Source of the DNA: an uncultured Agathobacter sp.
GTDB taxonomy: Bacteria > Bacillota > Clostridia > Lachnospirales > Lachnospiraceae
Reading direction: 5' to 3'
Assembly (NCBI GenBank): GCA_934307695.1
Contig: CAKRCS010000011.1
Span: 6,024-70,023 of the forward strand
DNA length: 64,000 nt
In this document: one piece after another, positions 16,572-25,557 of the stretch
Position numbering within the stretch: the stretch's first letter is position 1
Layout: the number at the start of each line of letters is the position of its first letter
Position numbers and translations under genes: made by a program
Notes under the pieces: generated by a model
What the model was told of the DNA's origin: nothing
Database searches by the model: none
Seen by the model: the letters and a program-made list of their open reading frames with translations, nothing else

Positions 16572-18470
16572 ATGAAAACAGTTAAAATAGATGCAGACTA
16601 TAAAAATCTAATATCGCTTCTGACGAGTGACCAGTTTTATGACTCGCAGGATATTTTCCTGCGGGAGCTGTTGCAGAACGCATACGATGCCTGCTATACG
16701 AGACAGGCGCTGGAATGGAGCTGGGGAACGGAGTTTCTGGAGCTTGAGGAGGCAGAGAGGGTCAACTCGGTGCGCCGCCCGTTTGAAGGCAAGATCGTTG
16801 TGTCCTACAACTCCTCAAATGGAATGCTCTTTGTGGAGGACAACGGAGTTGGCATGAATGAAGCCGATCTCAACAAGTTTGTGGCGCATGTGGGGAGCAG
16901 CTACTACACAAGCGAGGCGTTCAGGCAACAGCGTTTAAAGTATGAGCCAATCTCACAGTTTGGGATCGGACTGTGCTCCTGCTTCCGCGTTTCAAGGGCT
17001 ATCCTGATCGAATCCAAGAAGGACAAGTCGATCAACACCGCCTGGAACGTGATGGATCGGCAGGACTTGGAACCGATTGCCGCCAAATGGTTCAACGGAG
17101 CGGAAAATATCGAGTATATCAATTCCAACCGCACATTTTCGGGGACACGGGTTACGCTTGCACTTCAACCGAAGTACGCGATGAATATGACGATGTCGTA
17201 TCTGGTAAACACCATCAAGAGCTTTATGGCGTGCCAGCCGATCCCGATCGAGATCTATTTCGATAAGAAGAAGGAAGTTCTTTTCCAGCCCAAGCTGGAG
17301 ATGGATGCATTTGCGTATGTGCGGGGGATCACGACGCTGCATGTGGACAATGACTGGATGGAGGGATACCTTACACTGTACAATTCCAAGCACCGGTCGC
17401 TGATCGGTGAGAGTGAGCTTTACCAGCAGGGATTCCGGATCGCGGATGAGCGGGCGATCAAACTGCTCAAGCCGGAATGGCTGCGGCACATCATGTTCCG
17501 GATCAACCTGAAAAAGCGGATACTGAACTTAAAGATGGCAAGGGACGGAGTAGCGCAGGATGACAGCTTAAAGACACTGCGGGAGACGATCGGACAACTG
17601 ATCATCGGGTATTTTCAAAAAAATCCGCTCAATCTGGGACAGTATCTGGAGGATGGCAGCAAGTGCATCTTATCCGAGTATGAGCCGGAGATGCAGCTGG
17701 TGCAGCAGGCAGCATACATCCATGTGTACCTAAAAGGACAGGATATGGAACTGCTGATGGATACGGTGCTCAATGGATTTCTCGGCAGGGAGATACGGAT
17801 TGCATACATTTCGCATAAGCTCTTTGAATATTTCAGGGATAACTTTTCCGTGGATTTTAAGACCTTCCTCGGACGGTATCAGCTTATCGTATTTGAAAAA
17901 AATCGGGATATGTTTACCCAATTTCTGACACCCTATCTGAAGGGGCAGAAATATGTGGTATCCGAGATACCGGGCGTGGTCTATACGGAGCTTGTGGCAG
18001 ATCTTCACATGAAGAAGAATCTGTCTCCATACCGAAGGAGCATTCGGCTGCACCCGGACAATCTGGTGGATGATATGCTGTTTTGCTTTGTCACAAATGA
18101 GCAGACAGGACCGTTGCAGCTCATTCTCAACGAGAACAACAGAAATGCGCGGATGCTTGAGCGGGCTGCGGGTAACCCGAAGGTGGCGAACCTGAGGGAG
18201 GTCATCATCGAGAACATCAAGCAGCGGATCATCAACTCCAAGAAGCCATGGGATAAGATCATTGATTTCGGAGGCTCTTTTGTCGATGAATGGACATCGG
18301 AGAGTGCGATCACCGTGCAGTCCGTCTGGTGTCTGGAGGACGATTTTGCTATGGCACTCAATGAGTTTGTCAGGGAGAAGCTGACGATGGAAGAATTGGT
18401 CGCATACGGGCTGGAGGGGCTGGTTTTCCATAAGGAAGAATTTATTAACTGGTGGTATATGCCCAAATAG
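16572..18470 (+). CDS. HSP90-like ATPase (HtpG-related, divergent)
   Basis: The 632-residue protein has an N-terminal GHKL ATPase domain of HSP90 type. The N box is FLRELLQNAYDAC (Glu32, Asn36, Asp39), then VEDNGVGMN (G1), and SQFGIGLCSCFRVS, which parallels HtpG's glycine-rich lid segment. The next region (LVNTIKSFMACQPIPIEIYFDKK) also follows HSP90 layout. The length is close to HtpG (about 620), but the middle and C-terminal parts are poorly conserved, so I hesitate to call it HtpG. The ribosome binding site GAGGAG (16549-16554) is 17 bp before the ATG, unusually far. It may assist the adjacent envelope genes, or be a stress or defence ATPase. Confidence 0.75.
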   Translation: MKTVKIDADYKNLISLLTSDQFYDSQDIFLRELLQNAYDACYTRQALEWSWGTEFLELEEAERVNSVRRPFEGKIVVSYNSSNGMLFVEDNGVGMNEADLNKFVAHVGSSYYTSEAFRQQRLKYEPISQFGIGLCSCFRVSRAILIESKKDKSINTAWNVMDRQDLEPIAAKWFNGAENIEYINSNRTFSGTRVTLALQPKYAMNMTMSYLVNTIKSFMACQPIPIEIYFDKKKEVLFQPKLEMDAFAYVRGITTLHVDNDWMEGYLTLYNSKHRSLIGESELYQQGFRIADERAIKLLKPEWLRHIMFRINLKKRILNLKMARDGVAQDDSLKTLRETIGQLIIGYFQKNPLNLGQYLEDGSKCILSEYEPEMQLVQQAAYIHVYLKGQDMELLMDTVLNGFLGREIRIAYISHKLFEYFRDNFSVDFKTFLGRYQLIVFEKNRDMFTQFLTPYLKGQKYVVSEIPGVVYTELVADLHMKKNLSPYRRSIRLHPDNLVDDMLFCFVTNEQTGPLQLILNENNRNARMLERAAGNPKVANLREVIIENIKQRIINSKKPWDKIIDFGGSFVDEWTSESAITVQSVWCLEDDFAMALNEFVREKLTMEELVAYGLEGLVFHKEEFINWWYMPK

Positions 18471-18513
18471 GCGCTCCGATTGTCCTTTTTATAAAACAGA
18501 GGGATACATGGGG

Positions 18514-18542
18514 TTGTTTGAAAGCAAAAAAAGGCATATAAT
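18514..18542 (+). promoter_or_regulatory. Probable lepB promoter (TTGTTT-N17-TATAAT)
   Basis: A perfect TATAAT (18537-18542) with 17-bp spacing to a weak TTGTTT (18514-18519), 40 bp before the signal peptidase start. Confidence 0.55.
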
Positions 18543-18581
18543 GACAAGACAGGCCGCAAATGGAAGTAGAGGATAATAAGA

Positions 18582-19214
18582 ATGGAAATATTGGATTTGA
18601 ACGATGTACAGGAGAGTGGGGAAGGTTCCACCTCAGAGGCAAAAAAGAGCGCGGATAATAACTCACCGAAGCAGCCGGAGACGGTATCCTGGCAGCGCGA
18701 GCTTCTTAGCTGGATCATGACATTCGTGATCGCGATCGGTGCGGCACTTTTGCTTAAGAACTTTGTAATCATCAATGCAACGGTCCCGACCGGATCTATG
18801 GAGAATACCATCATGCCGGAGGATGATCTGCTGGGATTTAGGCTATCATATATATTCTCAGAGCCGGAGCGCGGAGATGTCGTTATCTTTAAGTTCCCGG
18901 ACGATGAATCCCAGAAGTTTATCAAGCGGATCATCGGGCTTCCGGGAGAAAAGGTCGTCATCCGGGATGCAAAGATCTATATCAATGATTCCGAGGAGCC
19001 GTTAGATGAACCTTATCTGAAAGAGGAATGGGTTGTCGCAAATGATGGCTTTGAATTTCGGGTGCCGGAGGATTGTTATCTGGTGCTGGGGGACAACCGC
19101 AATGACTCACGGGATGCCCGGTACTGGATCAACACTTATGTCACGAAGGATCAGATTATCGGAAAAGCAGAATTTATCTACTATCCGTTTGATCATATAA
19201 AGAGCCTGCGGTAG
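18582..19214 (+). CDS. lepB: Signal peptidase I
   Basis: This membrane-bound serine protease removes signal peptides from exported proteins. The 210-residue protein has a polar cytoplasmic N-terminus (about 38 residues) and one membrane helix (about 41-63), then the catalytic domain outside. The Ser/Lys dyad is Ser72 in PTGSMENT and Lys115 in KFIKRIIGLPGE. The closing box LGDNRNDSRDAR is also present. It has the short single-helix form usual in Gram-positives. AGAGGA precedes the ATG. It stands alone behind its own promoter and may serve the exported proteins of the neighbouring locus as well as the general pathway. Confidence 0.95.
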   Translation: MEILDLNDVQESGEGSTSEAKKSADNNSPKQPETVSWQRELLSWIMTFVIAIGAALLLKNFVIINATVPTGSMENTIMPEDDLLGFRLSYIFSEPERGDVVIFKFPDDESQKFIKRIIGLPGEKVVIRDAKIYINDSEEPLDEPYLKEEWVVANDGFEFRVPEDCYLVLGDNRNDSRDARYWINTYVTKDQIIGKAEFIYYPFDHIKSLR

Positions 19215-19268
19215 CGGGCTGGCACCGTCAGGCTGCCACAATATTAATTTTTTATGGAGGGTATAAAT

Positions 19269-20111
19269 ATGCCGGAGAATGCAAGCTGCAGCGGAGCAGC
19301 AACCTGCTCAAAGTCAAGTTGTGAGGGCTGCCCAAGCAAGAGCAATCCGCAAAGCTTCTTAGAAAAAATGAATGAATACTCAAACATCCGCCATGTGATT
19401 GGCGTTGTAAGCGGTAAGGGAGGCGTTGGCAAATCCTTCGTAACCTCCTCCCTTGCGGTCCTTATGGCTAAGGCAGGCTACAAGGTGGGAATTTTGGACG
19501 CCGATATCACGGGACCATCCATTCCTAAGATGTTTGGTGTGCATGGCAATGTTGTCGGGGACGAAAAGGGTATGATCCCGTTAGAGTCCAAGGACGGAAT
19601 CAAGATCATGTCCATCAATCTTCTGATGGAGGATGAGGAGGCTCCGGTTGTATGGAGAGGACCGGTGATCGCAGGCGTTGTAAAGCAGTTCTGGAATGAG
19701 ACCGTATGGGGCGATGTAGACTATCTGTTCGTGGACATGCCTCCGGGAACCGGCGATGTTCCGCTTACTGTATTCCAGTCACTCCCGGTTGACGGGATCG
19801 TGATCGTGACATCCCCGCAGGAGCTTGTGCAGATGATCGTAAAGAAAGCCTACAATATGGCAGAGATGATGCACATCCCGGTGCTTGGCGTGGTAGAGAA
19901 TTTCAGCTACTTAAAGTGCCCGGACTGTGGAAAGGAGATCAAGCTCTTCGGTGAAAGCCATGTAGATGAGACTGCGGCTGAGATGGGAATTCAGGTACTT
20001 GGCAAGCTCCCGCTTGATCCGGAGTACGCAAAGCAGGCAGACGCGGAGGATTTCTACAACATCGAAAATCCATATCTGGATGCGGCTGTCGAGGCAATTC
20101 GCAGACTGTAA
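19269..20111 (+). CDS. Mrp/NBP35-family iron-sulfur carrier ATPase
   Basis: This cytoplasmic P-loop ATPase is thought to bind and transfer Fe-S clusters to client proteins. The 280-residue protein has a Cys-rich N-terminus (CSGAATCSKSSCEGCPSK), a deviant Walker A VSGKGGVGKSF, LDADITGPSIPKMFG, the DMPPGTGD motif and a C-terminal CPDCGK metal-binding pair. This is the form common in anaerobic Firmicutes, with an N-terminal Cys cluster like eukaryotic Nbp35. ATG 19269 behind GGAGG was chosen over 19254. A terminator follows directly, so it is probably monocistronic or ends the lepB transcript. Confidence 0.93.
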   Translation: MPENASCSGAATCSKSSCEGCPSKSNPQSFLEKMNEYSNIRHVIGVVSGKGGVGKSFVTSSLAVLMAKAGYKVGILDADITGPSIPKMFGVHGNVVGDEKGMIPLESKDGIKIMSINLLMEDEEAPVVWRGPVIAGVVKQFWNETVWGDVDYLFVDMPPGTGDVPLTVFQSLPVDGIVIVTSPQELVQMIVKKAYNMAEMMHIPVLGVVENFSYLKCPDCGKEIKLFGESHVDETAAEMGIQVLGKLPLDPEYAKQADAEDFYNIENPYLDAAVEAIRRL

Positions 20112-20121
20112 ACAACAGACA

Positions 20122-20164
20122 AAAAGGCTCTTTGCAACCCGTGTTGCAGGGAGCTTTCTTTTTG
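20122..20164 (+). terminator. Rho-independent terminator
   Basis: AGGCTC plus TTGCAAC pair with GTTGCAG plus GAGCTT, followed by TTTCTTTTT. It ends the Mrp gene. Confidence 0.8.
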
Positions 20165-20274
20165 GCTACTTTTTCTAATTCACTTCCTTTTTATGGCGTT
20201 TTTTCATAAATTTTACCACTTGCTTTTGTGCAATCTGTGCATTAAACTAACGCTTGTTAAGATGGAGGGTAAAA

Positions 20275-22371
20275 ATGAACGCATTTTTTAAGAAAGTGAA
20301 AGAAGTTCTTTTCACGAAAAAAGAAAAACAGCATTCCGATGAATATTATAAAAGAATTGCTTTTTTTAATAAATATTCACTCGTATTCCACGCATTGCTT
20401 TCCTGTGGAATCGTTTTTTGTGTAGAAGCAATCTCAAGAAGAAGCTTTGTCTCTGCATGTACATTTTTGAATATGCATACGCTTGCATTCTTTTATAATG
20501 CATTTATCGTGTTTGCATCACTTACATTGGTATATCTGTTCCGCAGACGTGCGTTTGTCCGCGTGATCATCTGCGGCTTCTGGACGATTCTCGGAATCAT
20601 CAACGGCTGTGTGCTTTCCAACCGCGTTACGCCGTTCGGATACACGGATCTGAAATGCATTCCGGATCTGTTTGCCATGAAAAATACCAATTATTTTACA
20701 GCGGAGCAGGCTGCTATGACCGTATTTGGCATCGGCACATTTGTTTTGCTCTGTATTGTCCTTTTTATAAAAGGACCTCGCTACGCGGGAAAACGCCGTA
20801 TGATCGCTGGACCGATCGCAATTCTTGCGCTGATGTTTATCGGTATACCGCTCACGACAGACGCTGCACAGAGCACGCATGTCGTAGAGAGCTATTTTTC
20901 CAATATCGCACAGGGCTATGAGAATTACGGATTTATCTATGGATTTTCTTCCAGTGTTGTGGCGACCGGAATGAGCAAGCCGGCTGCATACTCCGAGGAG
21001 ACCATTGACCAGATCGAGGCTGCGGTTGCGGAGAAGCAGGACGCAGCTTCCGAGACGGAGGAGAAAAAACCAAACATCATCTGCGTACTTTTGGAGTCCT
21101 TCTGTGATCCGGATGAGATCAACTTCCTTGAGGTGAATAAGGATCCGATCCCGACATTCCATTATCTGGAGGAGAATTTCTCTACCGGTTATCTGACAGT
21201 GCCGGTTGTAGGTGCAGGAACTGCAAACTCTGAGTTTGAAGTGCTTACCGGTATGAGCATGCAGTATTTTGGTCCGGGCGAGTACCCATACAAGACCATT
21301 CTGAAAAAGACGGACTGTGAGAGCACCGCTGCGGATCTTGCTTCCATTGGATACGCAACCCATGCGGTACACAATAACGGCGGCAATTTTTACAGCCGTG
21401 TGAATGCATTTTCCATGATGGGATTTGATACATTTACCAGCAAGGAATTGATGAATATTACGGAAATCACACCGAACGGAAGCTGGGCTACCGATGATAT
21501 CTTAGTTGATGAGACGATCAAGACACTGGATGCAACACCGGATCAGCCGGACTTCACATACACGATCACGGTCGGAACACACGGAGATTACCCGACCGAG
21601 TCTCTCTTTGAGAATCCGGAGTATGTGGTAAGCGGCGCGGCAGATGAAGCGGCAAATAACCAGTGGGGCTACTATGTTCACCAGTTGGCGGAGACAGACA
21701 AGTTTATCTCCAACCTGATCGAGAAGCTTTCCGAGAGAGATGAGGACACCATCGTTGTTATGTTTGGCGACCATCTTCCAACACTTGGACTTACCGATGA
21801 GGATATGCGCTCCGGCGATATTTACAAGACAAAGTATATTACATGGAATAATATGGGACTTGCAAAAGAGGATGCAGACCTCTATGCATACCAGCTTATG
21901 GCAAAGACCACCGATGCTGTCGGCATCCATGAGGGAACAATCCTCGGATATCATCAGGCAATGGATTATGCCGTTTCCGATGAATATTTAAGCGGACTTG
22001 AAAATCTGCAGTATGATATTCTGTACGGTTCCCGCTACTGCTATGATGGCGAGGATGCATACCCGGCAACCGATATTGTGATGGGGATTGATGATGTTGT
22101 GATCGGCAAGGTGCTCGCGATGGAGACCCGCCCATTCGTATATATCTATGGAAGCAACTTTACCAAGTGGAGCAAGGTATATGTAAACGATGAGAAAGTA
22201 TCGACGACATATCTTTCCGATACCTGCCTGCGAATTGCCAAGTCCAGCGTTACAGACGGCGATACGATTGTTGTCAGCCAGGTGGGATCAAGCAGTACAA
22301 GATTCCGTGATTCCAATGAAGTGGTATTTGGAAATGTGCCGGAAGAGGCATCAGAGTCCACAGAACAATAA
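20275..22371 (+). CDS. LTA-synthase-family phosphoglycerol transferase/sulfatase
   Basis: The 698-residue protein has an N-terminal block of about five membrane helices (residues 30-215) and an extracellular alkaline-phosphatase-fold domain. NIICVLLESF holds the metal-binding Glu. VGAGTANSEFEVLTG holds the nucleophilic Thr, and VMFGDHLPTLG the metal-binding Asp/His. The last 90 residues (from about IGKVLAMETRPFVYIYGSNF) look like an added beta-sandwich of IPT/TIG type. It probably transfers glycerol-phosphate or another phosphate-linked group to a surface glycolipid or polymer. ATG 20275 follows GGAGGG; the TTG at 20254 is rejected. Confidence 0.88.
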   Translation: MNAFFKKVKEVLFTKKEKQHSDEYYKRIAFFNKYSLVFHALLSCGIVFCVEAISRRSFVSACTFLNMHTLAFFYNAFIVFASLTLVYLFRRRAFVRVIICGFWTILGIINGCVLSNRVTPFGYTDLKCIPDLFAMKNTNYFTAEQAAMTVFGIGTFVLLCIVLFIKGPRYAGKRRMIAGPIAILALMFIGIPLTTDAAQSTHVVESYFSNIAQGYENYGFIYGFSSSVVATGMSKPAAYSEETIDQIEAAVAEKQDAASETEEKKPNIICVLLESFCDPDEINFLEVNKDPIPTFHYLEENFSTGYLTVPVVGAGTANSEFEVLTGMSMQYFGPGEYPYKTILKKTDCESTAADLASIGYATHAVHNNGGNFYSRVNAFSMMGFDTFTSKELMNITEITPNGSWATDDILVDETIKTLDATPDQPDFTYTITVGTHGDYPTESLFENPEYVVSGAADEAANNQWGYYVHQLAETDKFISNLIEKLSERDEDTIVVMFGDHLPTLGLTDEDMRSGDIYKTKYITWNNMGLAKEDADLYAYQLMAKTTDAVGIHEGTILGYHQAMDYAVSDEYLSGLENLQYDILYGSRYCYDGEDAYPATDIVMGIDDVVIGKVLAMETRPFVYIYGSNFTKWSKVYVNDEKVSTTYLSDTCLRIAKSSVTDGDTIVVSQVGSSSTRFRDSNEVVFGNVPEEASESTEQ

Positions 22372-22393
22372 AGAGAATATTGGAAGTGACCAT

Positions 22394-22431
22394 AAAAAGG
22401 GGAGCGTACCGTATCGGTATGCTCCCTTTTG
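22394..22431. terminator. Bidirectional terminator
   Basis: AAAAGGGGAGCGTACC pairs with GGTATGCTCCCTTTT around a short loop, with A-run and T-run flanks. It lies between the convergent LTA-synthase-like (+) and csoR (-) genes and can serve both. Confidence 0.75.
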
Positions 22432-22782
22432 CTATTTGACAAACTTGTTGATGGCTTCATTTAAATCATCAAGCGCCTTCTGGTCGCCTGTCTCAAGCGC
22501 ATCGATAATACAATGATTGATGTGATCTTCGAGAATGATCTTTCCGATGTTGTTGATGGCAGACCGCACTGCGGCAATCTGGATCAATACCTCGGTGCAG
22601 TCCCTGTCATGCTCGATCATTGTCTTGATGGATTCCATGTGCCCGATTGCCCGGTTCATGCGGTTGATCACTGCCTTGGTGTTCTCATGGTGGTGACCGT
22701 GATGTTCGTCATGCAGCTTATCATCATGGGTATGCTCGACAACCGTGCCGTCGCTTAGCACATGGGTGTGTGTTTTTTTCAT
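22432..22782 (-). CDS. csoR: CsoR-family metal-sensing repressor with His-rich head
   Basis: The 116-residue all-helical repressor keeps the full copper-site pattern: Cys62, His87 and Cys91, with spacings of 25 and 4 residues, identical to the C-H-C site of M. tuberculosis CsoR. The first 34 residues are unusual. They contain ten histidines (THTH, EHTH, DEHHGHHH) and could chelate Cu, Zn or Ni. CsoR proteins release DNA when they bind Cu(I). It lies 41 bp downstream of the butyryl-CoA:acetate CoA-transferase gene on the same strand and no copper exporter is visible. Its targets are probably elsewhere. Confidence 0.88.
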   Translation of the reverse strand: MKKTHTHVLSDGTVVEHTHDDKLHDEHHGHHHENTKAVINRMNRAIGHMESIKTMIEHDRDCTEVLIQIAAVRSAINNIGKIILEDHINHCIIDALETGDQKALDDLNEAINKFVK

Positions 22783-22823
22783 ACAGATGTTATCCTCTTG
22801 CTTTCAAGGCGTCCGCCGGAATA

Positions 22824-24164
22824 TTACCGGTTGGAACGTCTCCAGATGTGCATAGCCTCTGCTTCCTTGATCAGTTCGTCGCGGAAGTCCGGGTGAGCGA
22901 TGCTGATGATCGCCTCTGCCTTCTGCCAGGTAGATAAGCCCTTTACATTAACCATACCGTACTCGGTAACGATGTAGTGGGTGTTGGCGCGTGTATCGGT
23001 TACGATAGAACCCTCTGCCAAAGTCGGGCGAATGCGGGAATGCAGAACGCCTGCCTTGTCTGTGAAGGTGGAGGAACAGCAGATAAAGCTCTTTCCACCG
23101 TTGGACAGATAAGCGCCGAGTACAAAGTCAAGCTGTCCGCCTGCACCGCTGATGTGCTTGGTTCCGGAGGACTCTGAGCTGATCTGACCAAAGAGGTCTA
23201 AGTCAACACAGTTGTTGATGGAGATAAAGTTGTCCAAAGCAGCGATGGAGCGGATATCGTTCGTGTAGCTTACCGGTGCGCTCATAAGCTCCGGGTTCTC
23301 ATCCATGTAATCGTACATTTTCTTGGTTCCTGCACCAAAGCCGTAGGTCTGGCGATAGCGGTCGATAGACTTGTGCGCTCCGGTGATCTTTCCGGCTTTC
23401 GCAATGTCAACAAAAGCATCAACGTACATTTCGGTATGTACACCGAGGTCTTTCAGGTCAGACTCAGCGATGAGGGAGCCGACTGCGTTTGGCATTCCGC
23501 CGATTCCAAGCTGCAGGCATGCGCCGTTTGGAATCTGGTCAACGATAAGCTCGGCAACCTTCTTGTCAACCTCGGTTGCAGGACCGCCTGCGCCAAGCTC
23601 ACCGATCGGTGCGTTGTCACCCTCGACAATGTAAGTAACCTGTGAGATATGTACGCCGGTCTCGAAACCGCCGTGGCAGCGAGGCATATTCTGATTAACC
23701 TCGACGATGATCTTCTTTGCGCCCTCGCACATTGCTCCAAGATGGGATGCGTTTGGTCCAAAATTGAAATAGCCGTGTGCATCCATCGGTGCAACCTGGA
23801 ACATGGCAACATCTGTGGTTGCGGCTCCATCGCGATAGTAGCGGGGAAGCTCGGAATAGCGGATCGGTGAATAGAATGAGCAGCCGCGTGCAATCAGCTT
23901 ACGTTCGATTCCTGACATGTGCCAGGAGTTCCATGTAAAATGCTCCGGCGCATCCTCACGCTCAAAAATGGCAAGTGGCTTTAACAGGATACCTCCGCGC
24001 AGCTTAACGTCCTTAAGCTCATCGGTTCTCCGGGCAAGTGCTTTGTCGAGAACGTCCGGGGTGCCGTTGCACCAGCCGTAGTCTACCCAGTCGCCGGACT
24101 TTACAAGCTTTACCGCTTCGTCGGCTGAGACAAGTTTCTGCTTATACTCTTCTAAAAAACTCAT
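22824..24164 (-). CDS. but: Butyryl-CoA:acetate CoA-transferase
   Basis: This enzyme transfers CoA from butyryl-CoA to acetate, releasing butyrate, and is the last step of butyrate formation in gut Lachnospiraceae. The 447-residue length fits the family (about 447). Visible marks are the [11 protein letters not shown] segment with the catalytic Glu (residue 245), [15 protein letters not shown], and [14 protein letters not shown] near the C-terminus. 4-Hydroxybutyrate CoA-transferase is the close alternative; the sequence pattern favours the butyrate enzyme, but the distinction needs an alignment. The start is ATG 24164 behind AGGAGG, not the 57-residue upstream extension. Confidence 0.88.
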   Translation of the reverse strand: MSFLEEYKQKLVSADEAVKLVKSGDWVDYGWCNGTPDVLDKALARRTDELKDVKLRGGILLKPLAIFEREDAPEHFTWNSWHMSGIERKLIARGCSFYSPIRYSELPRYYRDGAATTDVAMFQVAPMDAHGYFNFGPNASHLGAMCEGAKKIIVEVNQNMPRCHGGFETGVHISQVTYIVEGDNAPIGELGAGGPATEVDKKVAELIVDQIPNGACLQLGIGGMPNAVGSLIAESDLKDLGVHTEMYVDAFVDIAKAGKITGAHKSIDRYRQTYGFGAGTKKMYDYMDENPELMSAPVSYTNDIRSIAALDNFISINNCVDLDLFGQISSESSGTKHISGAGGQLDFVLGAYLSNGGKSFICCSSTFTDKAGVLHSRIRPTLAEGSIVTDTRANTHYIVTEYGMVNVKGLSTWQKAEAIISIAHPDFRDELIKEAEAMHIWRRSNR

Positions 24165-24182
24165 AGTACCTCCTTTATGTGT

Positions 24183-24199
24183 CGCATCGGTAAGATGCG
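24183..24199 (-). promoter_or_regulatory. Small hairpin in the CoA-transferase leader
   Basis: CGCATC-N5-GATGCG forms a compact hairpin in the roughly 100-nt leader between the promoter and the ribosome binding site. It has no T-run, so it may affect mRNA stability rather than terminate. Confidence 0.35.
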
Positions 24200-24267
24200 T
24201 TTTGGATATATGTGATAAACAAAACAATCGGGTGAAGCAGATAAGGAATCTGACTTCAGACCTATTG

Positions 24268-24296
24268 ATTGTAACATGGGAAAAGGCGCAATACAA
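24268..24296 (-). promoter_or_regulatory. Promoter of the CoA-transferase (TTGTAT-N17-TACAAT)
   Basis: Read on the minus strand, TTGTAT (24291-24296) and TACAAT (24268-24273) have 17-bp spacing, 105 bp before the start codon. Confidence 0.6.
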
Positions 24297-24310
24297 GTGC
24301 TGGGGGAAGA

Positions 24311-25402
24311 TTACAACGTCTCCGGCAGTGTCCACTCCATTGCCTGTTTTTTAAAGATTGCTGCCTGCATGCGGCAGTCCGCAATACATTCGGTGTCCGC
24401 AGTAAGCTTTAAGCGCGCCGCAGGGGGAAGGGCATTTAATGCCTCCTCTTTGGAATCCGCCCACTTTTCATAGCAGTCGGCAAGTGCGTGGAGCGGGATG
24501 CATCCGCCGGTCTCGATATCGAGAACCGGGTGCGCCTCATAGACCGCCTTGCGGAACCACAGGATTGCCTCCTCGTAGTCCTTCTGATCCTGATAGTAGA
24601 AGCCCAGCTCACAGCATACTTCGCTGAAGCTATTCTCCGCAACGTTTTTGAGTGCGATGGAGAAGAAATGGTTTCCATCATTGCTCTGCCGGTAATAGCG
24701 TGCAAGGACGCAGATGGTCTCCTCGGATGCTCCGGCGCGGTACATGCCTTCAAAGATCGGCGCTGCGTCTGCAAAATCCTCCGGAGTGCCGCATTTTAAA
24801 AGCTCTTTTGCGTACATGGTAATGATATTTTTCGGCAAAAATCCGTTCTTGGAGAACGAGTGCCGGAAAATGGAAAAATCGCGCTTGCCATGAGGCGCCT
24901 GCGGCTGGTGCAGGATCTCAATATCACTGTCATACACGACCGGATCGAGCCGGACAGTCTCATGCACCGGATTGATCCAGGTAAATGTGCGCAGCCGGCG
25001 GAACAGCTTCGGGCGAAGCTCCTTAGCGGCATTCTGCACGGTATTGTACTCTGCCGGGGTAATGTACGGCATCTGTACGATCTCAATCTCCGGAAGCAGT
25101 GCTGCCTTTAACATGGCGAAACGCTTACGATTCAGCTCGTCGATATACTCATCCGCATCCGGCGCATAGATATATTCCATCGTTGCCTTGGAAAACGAGA
25201 AGTTACGCGCTGCGGCAAAATCCTCACACCAGGAGAAATCATATACGAGGTCGGTGTATTGTCTCGCGATCTCCTTCGTGTTGTCGGTGGAACCGGTATC
25301 CACGATGATGATCTCATCCATGAGACCTTTGAGGGAATCTAAGCATCGAGCCAGCACCTTTTCTTCGTTTTTTACAATCATACATAAGCTGATGGTAATC
25401 AT
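24311..25402 (-). CDS. Glycosyltransferase family 2 with helical repeat C-terminus
   Basis: The 363-residue protein opens with a GT-A domain: [47 protein letters not shown] and the acidic [10 protein letters not shown] that stands in the DXD position. The second half (about residues 200-350) is helical and TPR-like, with [15 protein letters not shown] and [15 protein letters not shown]. This architecture is common in Firmicutes and often linked with protein or surface-polymer glycosylation. The acceptor is unknown. It lies upstream of the CoA-transferase on the same strand, but the latter has its own promoter. Confidence 0.88.
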   Translation of the reverse strand: MITISLCMIVKNEEKVLARCLDSLKGLMDEIIIVDTGSTDNTKEIARQYTDLVYDFSWCEDFAAARNFSFSKATMEYIYAPDADEYIDELNRKRFAMLKAALLPEIEIVQMPYITPAEYNTVQNAAKELRPKLFRRLRTFTWINPVHETVRLDPVVYDSDIEILHQPQAPHGKRDFSIFRHSFSKNGFLPKNIITMYAKELLKCGTPEDFADAAPIFEGMYRAGASEETICVLARYYRQSNDGNHFFSIALKNVAENSFSEVCCELGFYYQDQKDYEEAILWFRKAVYEAHPVLDIETGGCIPLHALADCYEKWADSKEEALNALPPAARLKLTADTECIADCRMQAAIFKKQAMEWTLPETL

Positions 25403-25485
25403 GGAAAGCTCCTTTCATAAGGAAAGACATCTTATACTTAATTTTACCCTTTTTGCGCAATTTTGCAAGCGACAGCATATCTTCA

Positions 25486-25515
25486 TTGACATGTAAATGG
25501 ATGAAAGCGTAGAAT
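25486..25515 (+). promoter_or_regulatory. Promoter TTGACA-N18-TAGAAT
   Basis: A consensus -35 (25486-25491) and a near-consensus -10 (25510-25515), 43 bp before the DMT transporter start. Confidence 0.6.
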
Positions 25516-25557
25516 CAGCATGATAATTCTAAAATTGAAAATTAAAAGGAAAGAAAA

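Noticed and set aside
16541..16582. Short leader ORFs before the HSP90-like gene.
   Set aside because: Starts lie directly on the GAGGAG site or lack spacing; no sign of coding conservation can be seen.
20254..20274. TTG start seven codons upstream for the LTA-synthase-like gene.
   Set aside because: The GGAGGG site fits ATG 20275 and lies inside the extension.
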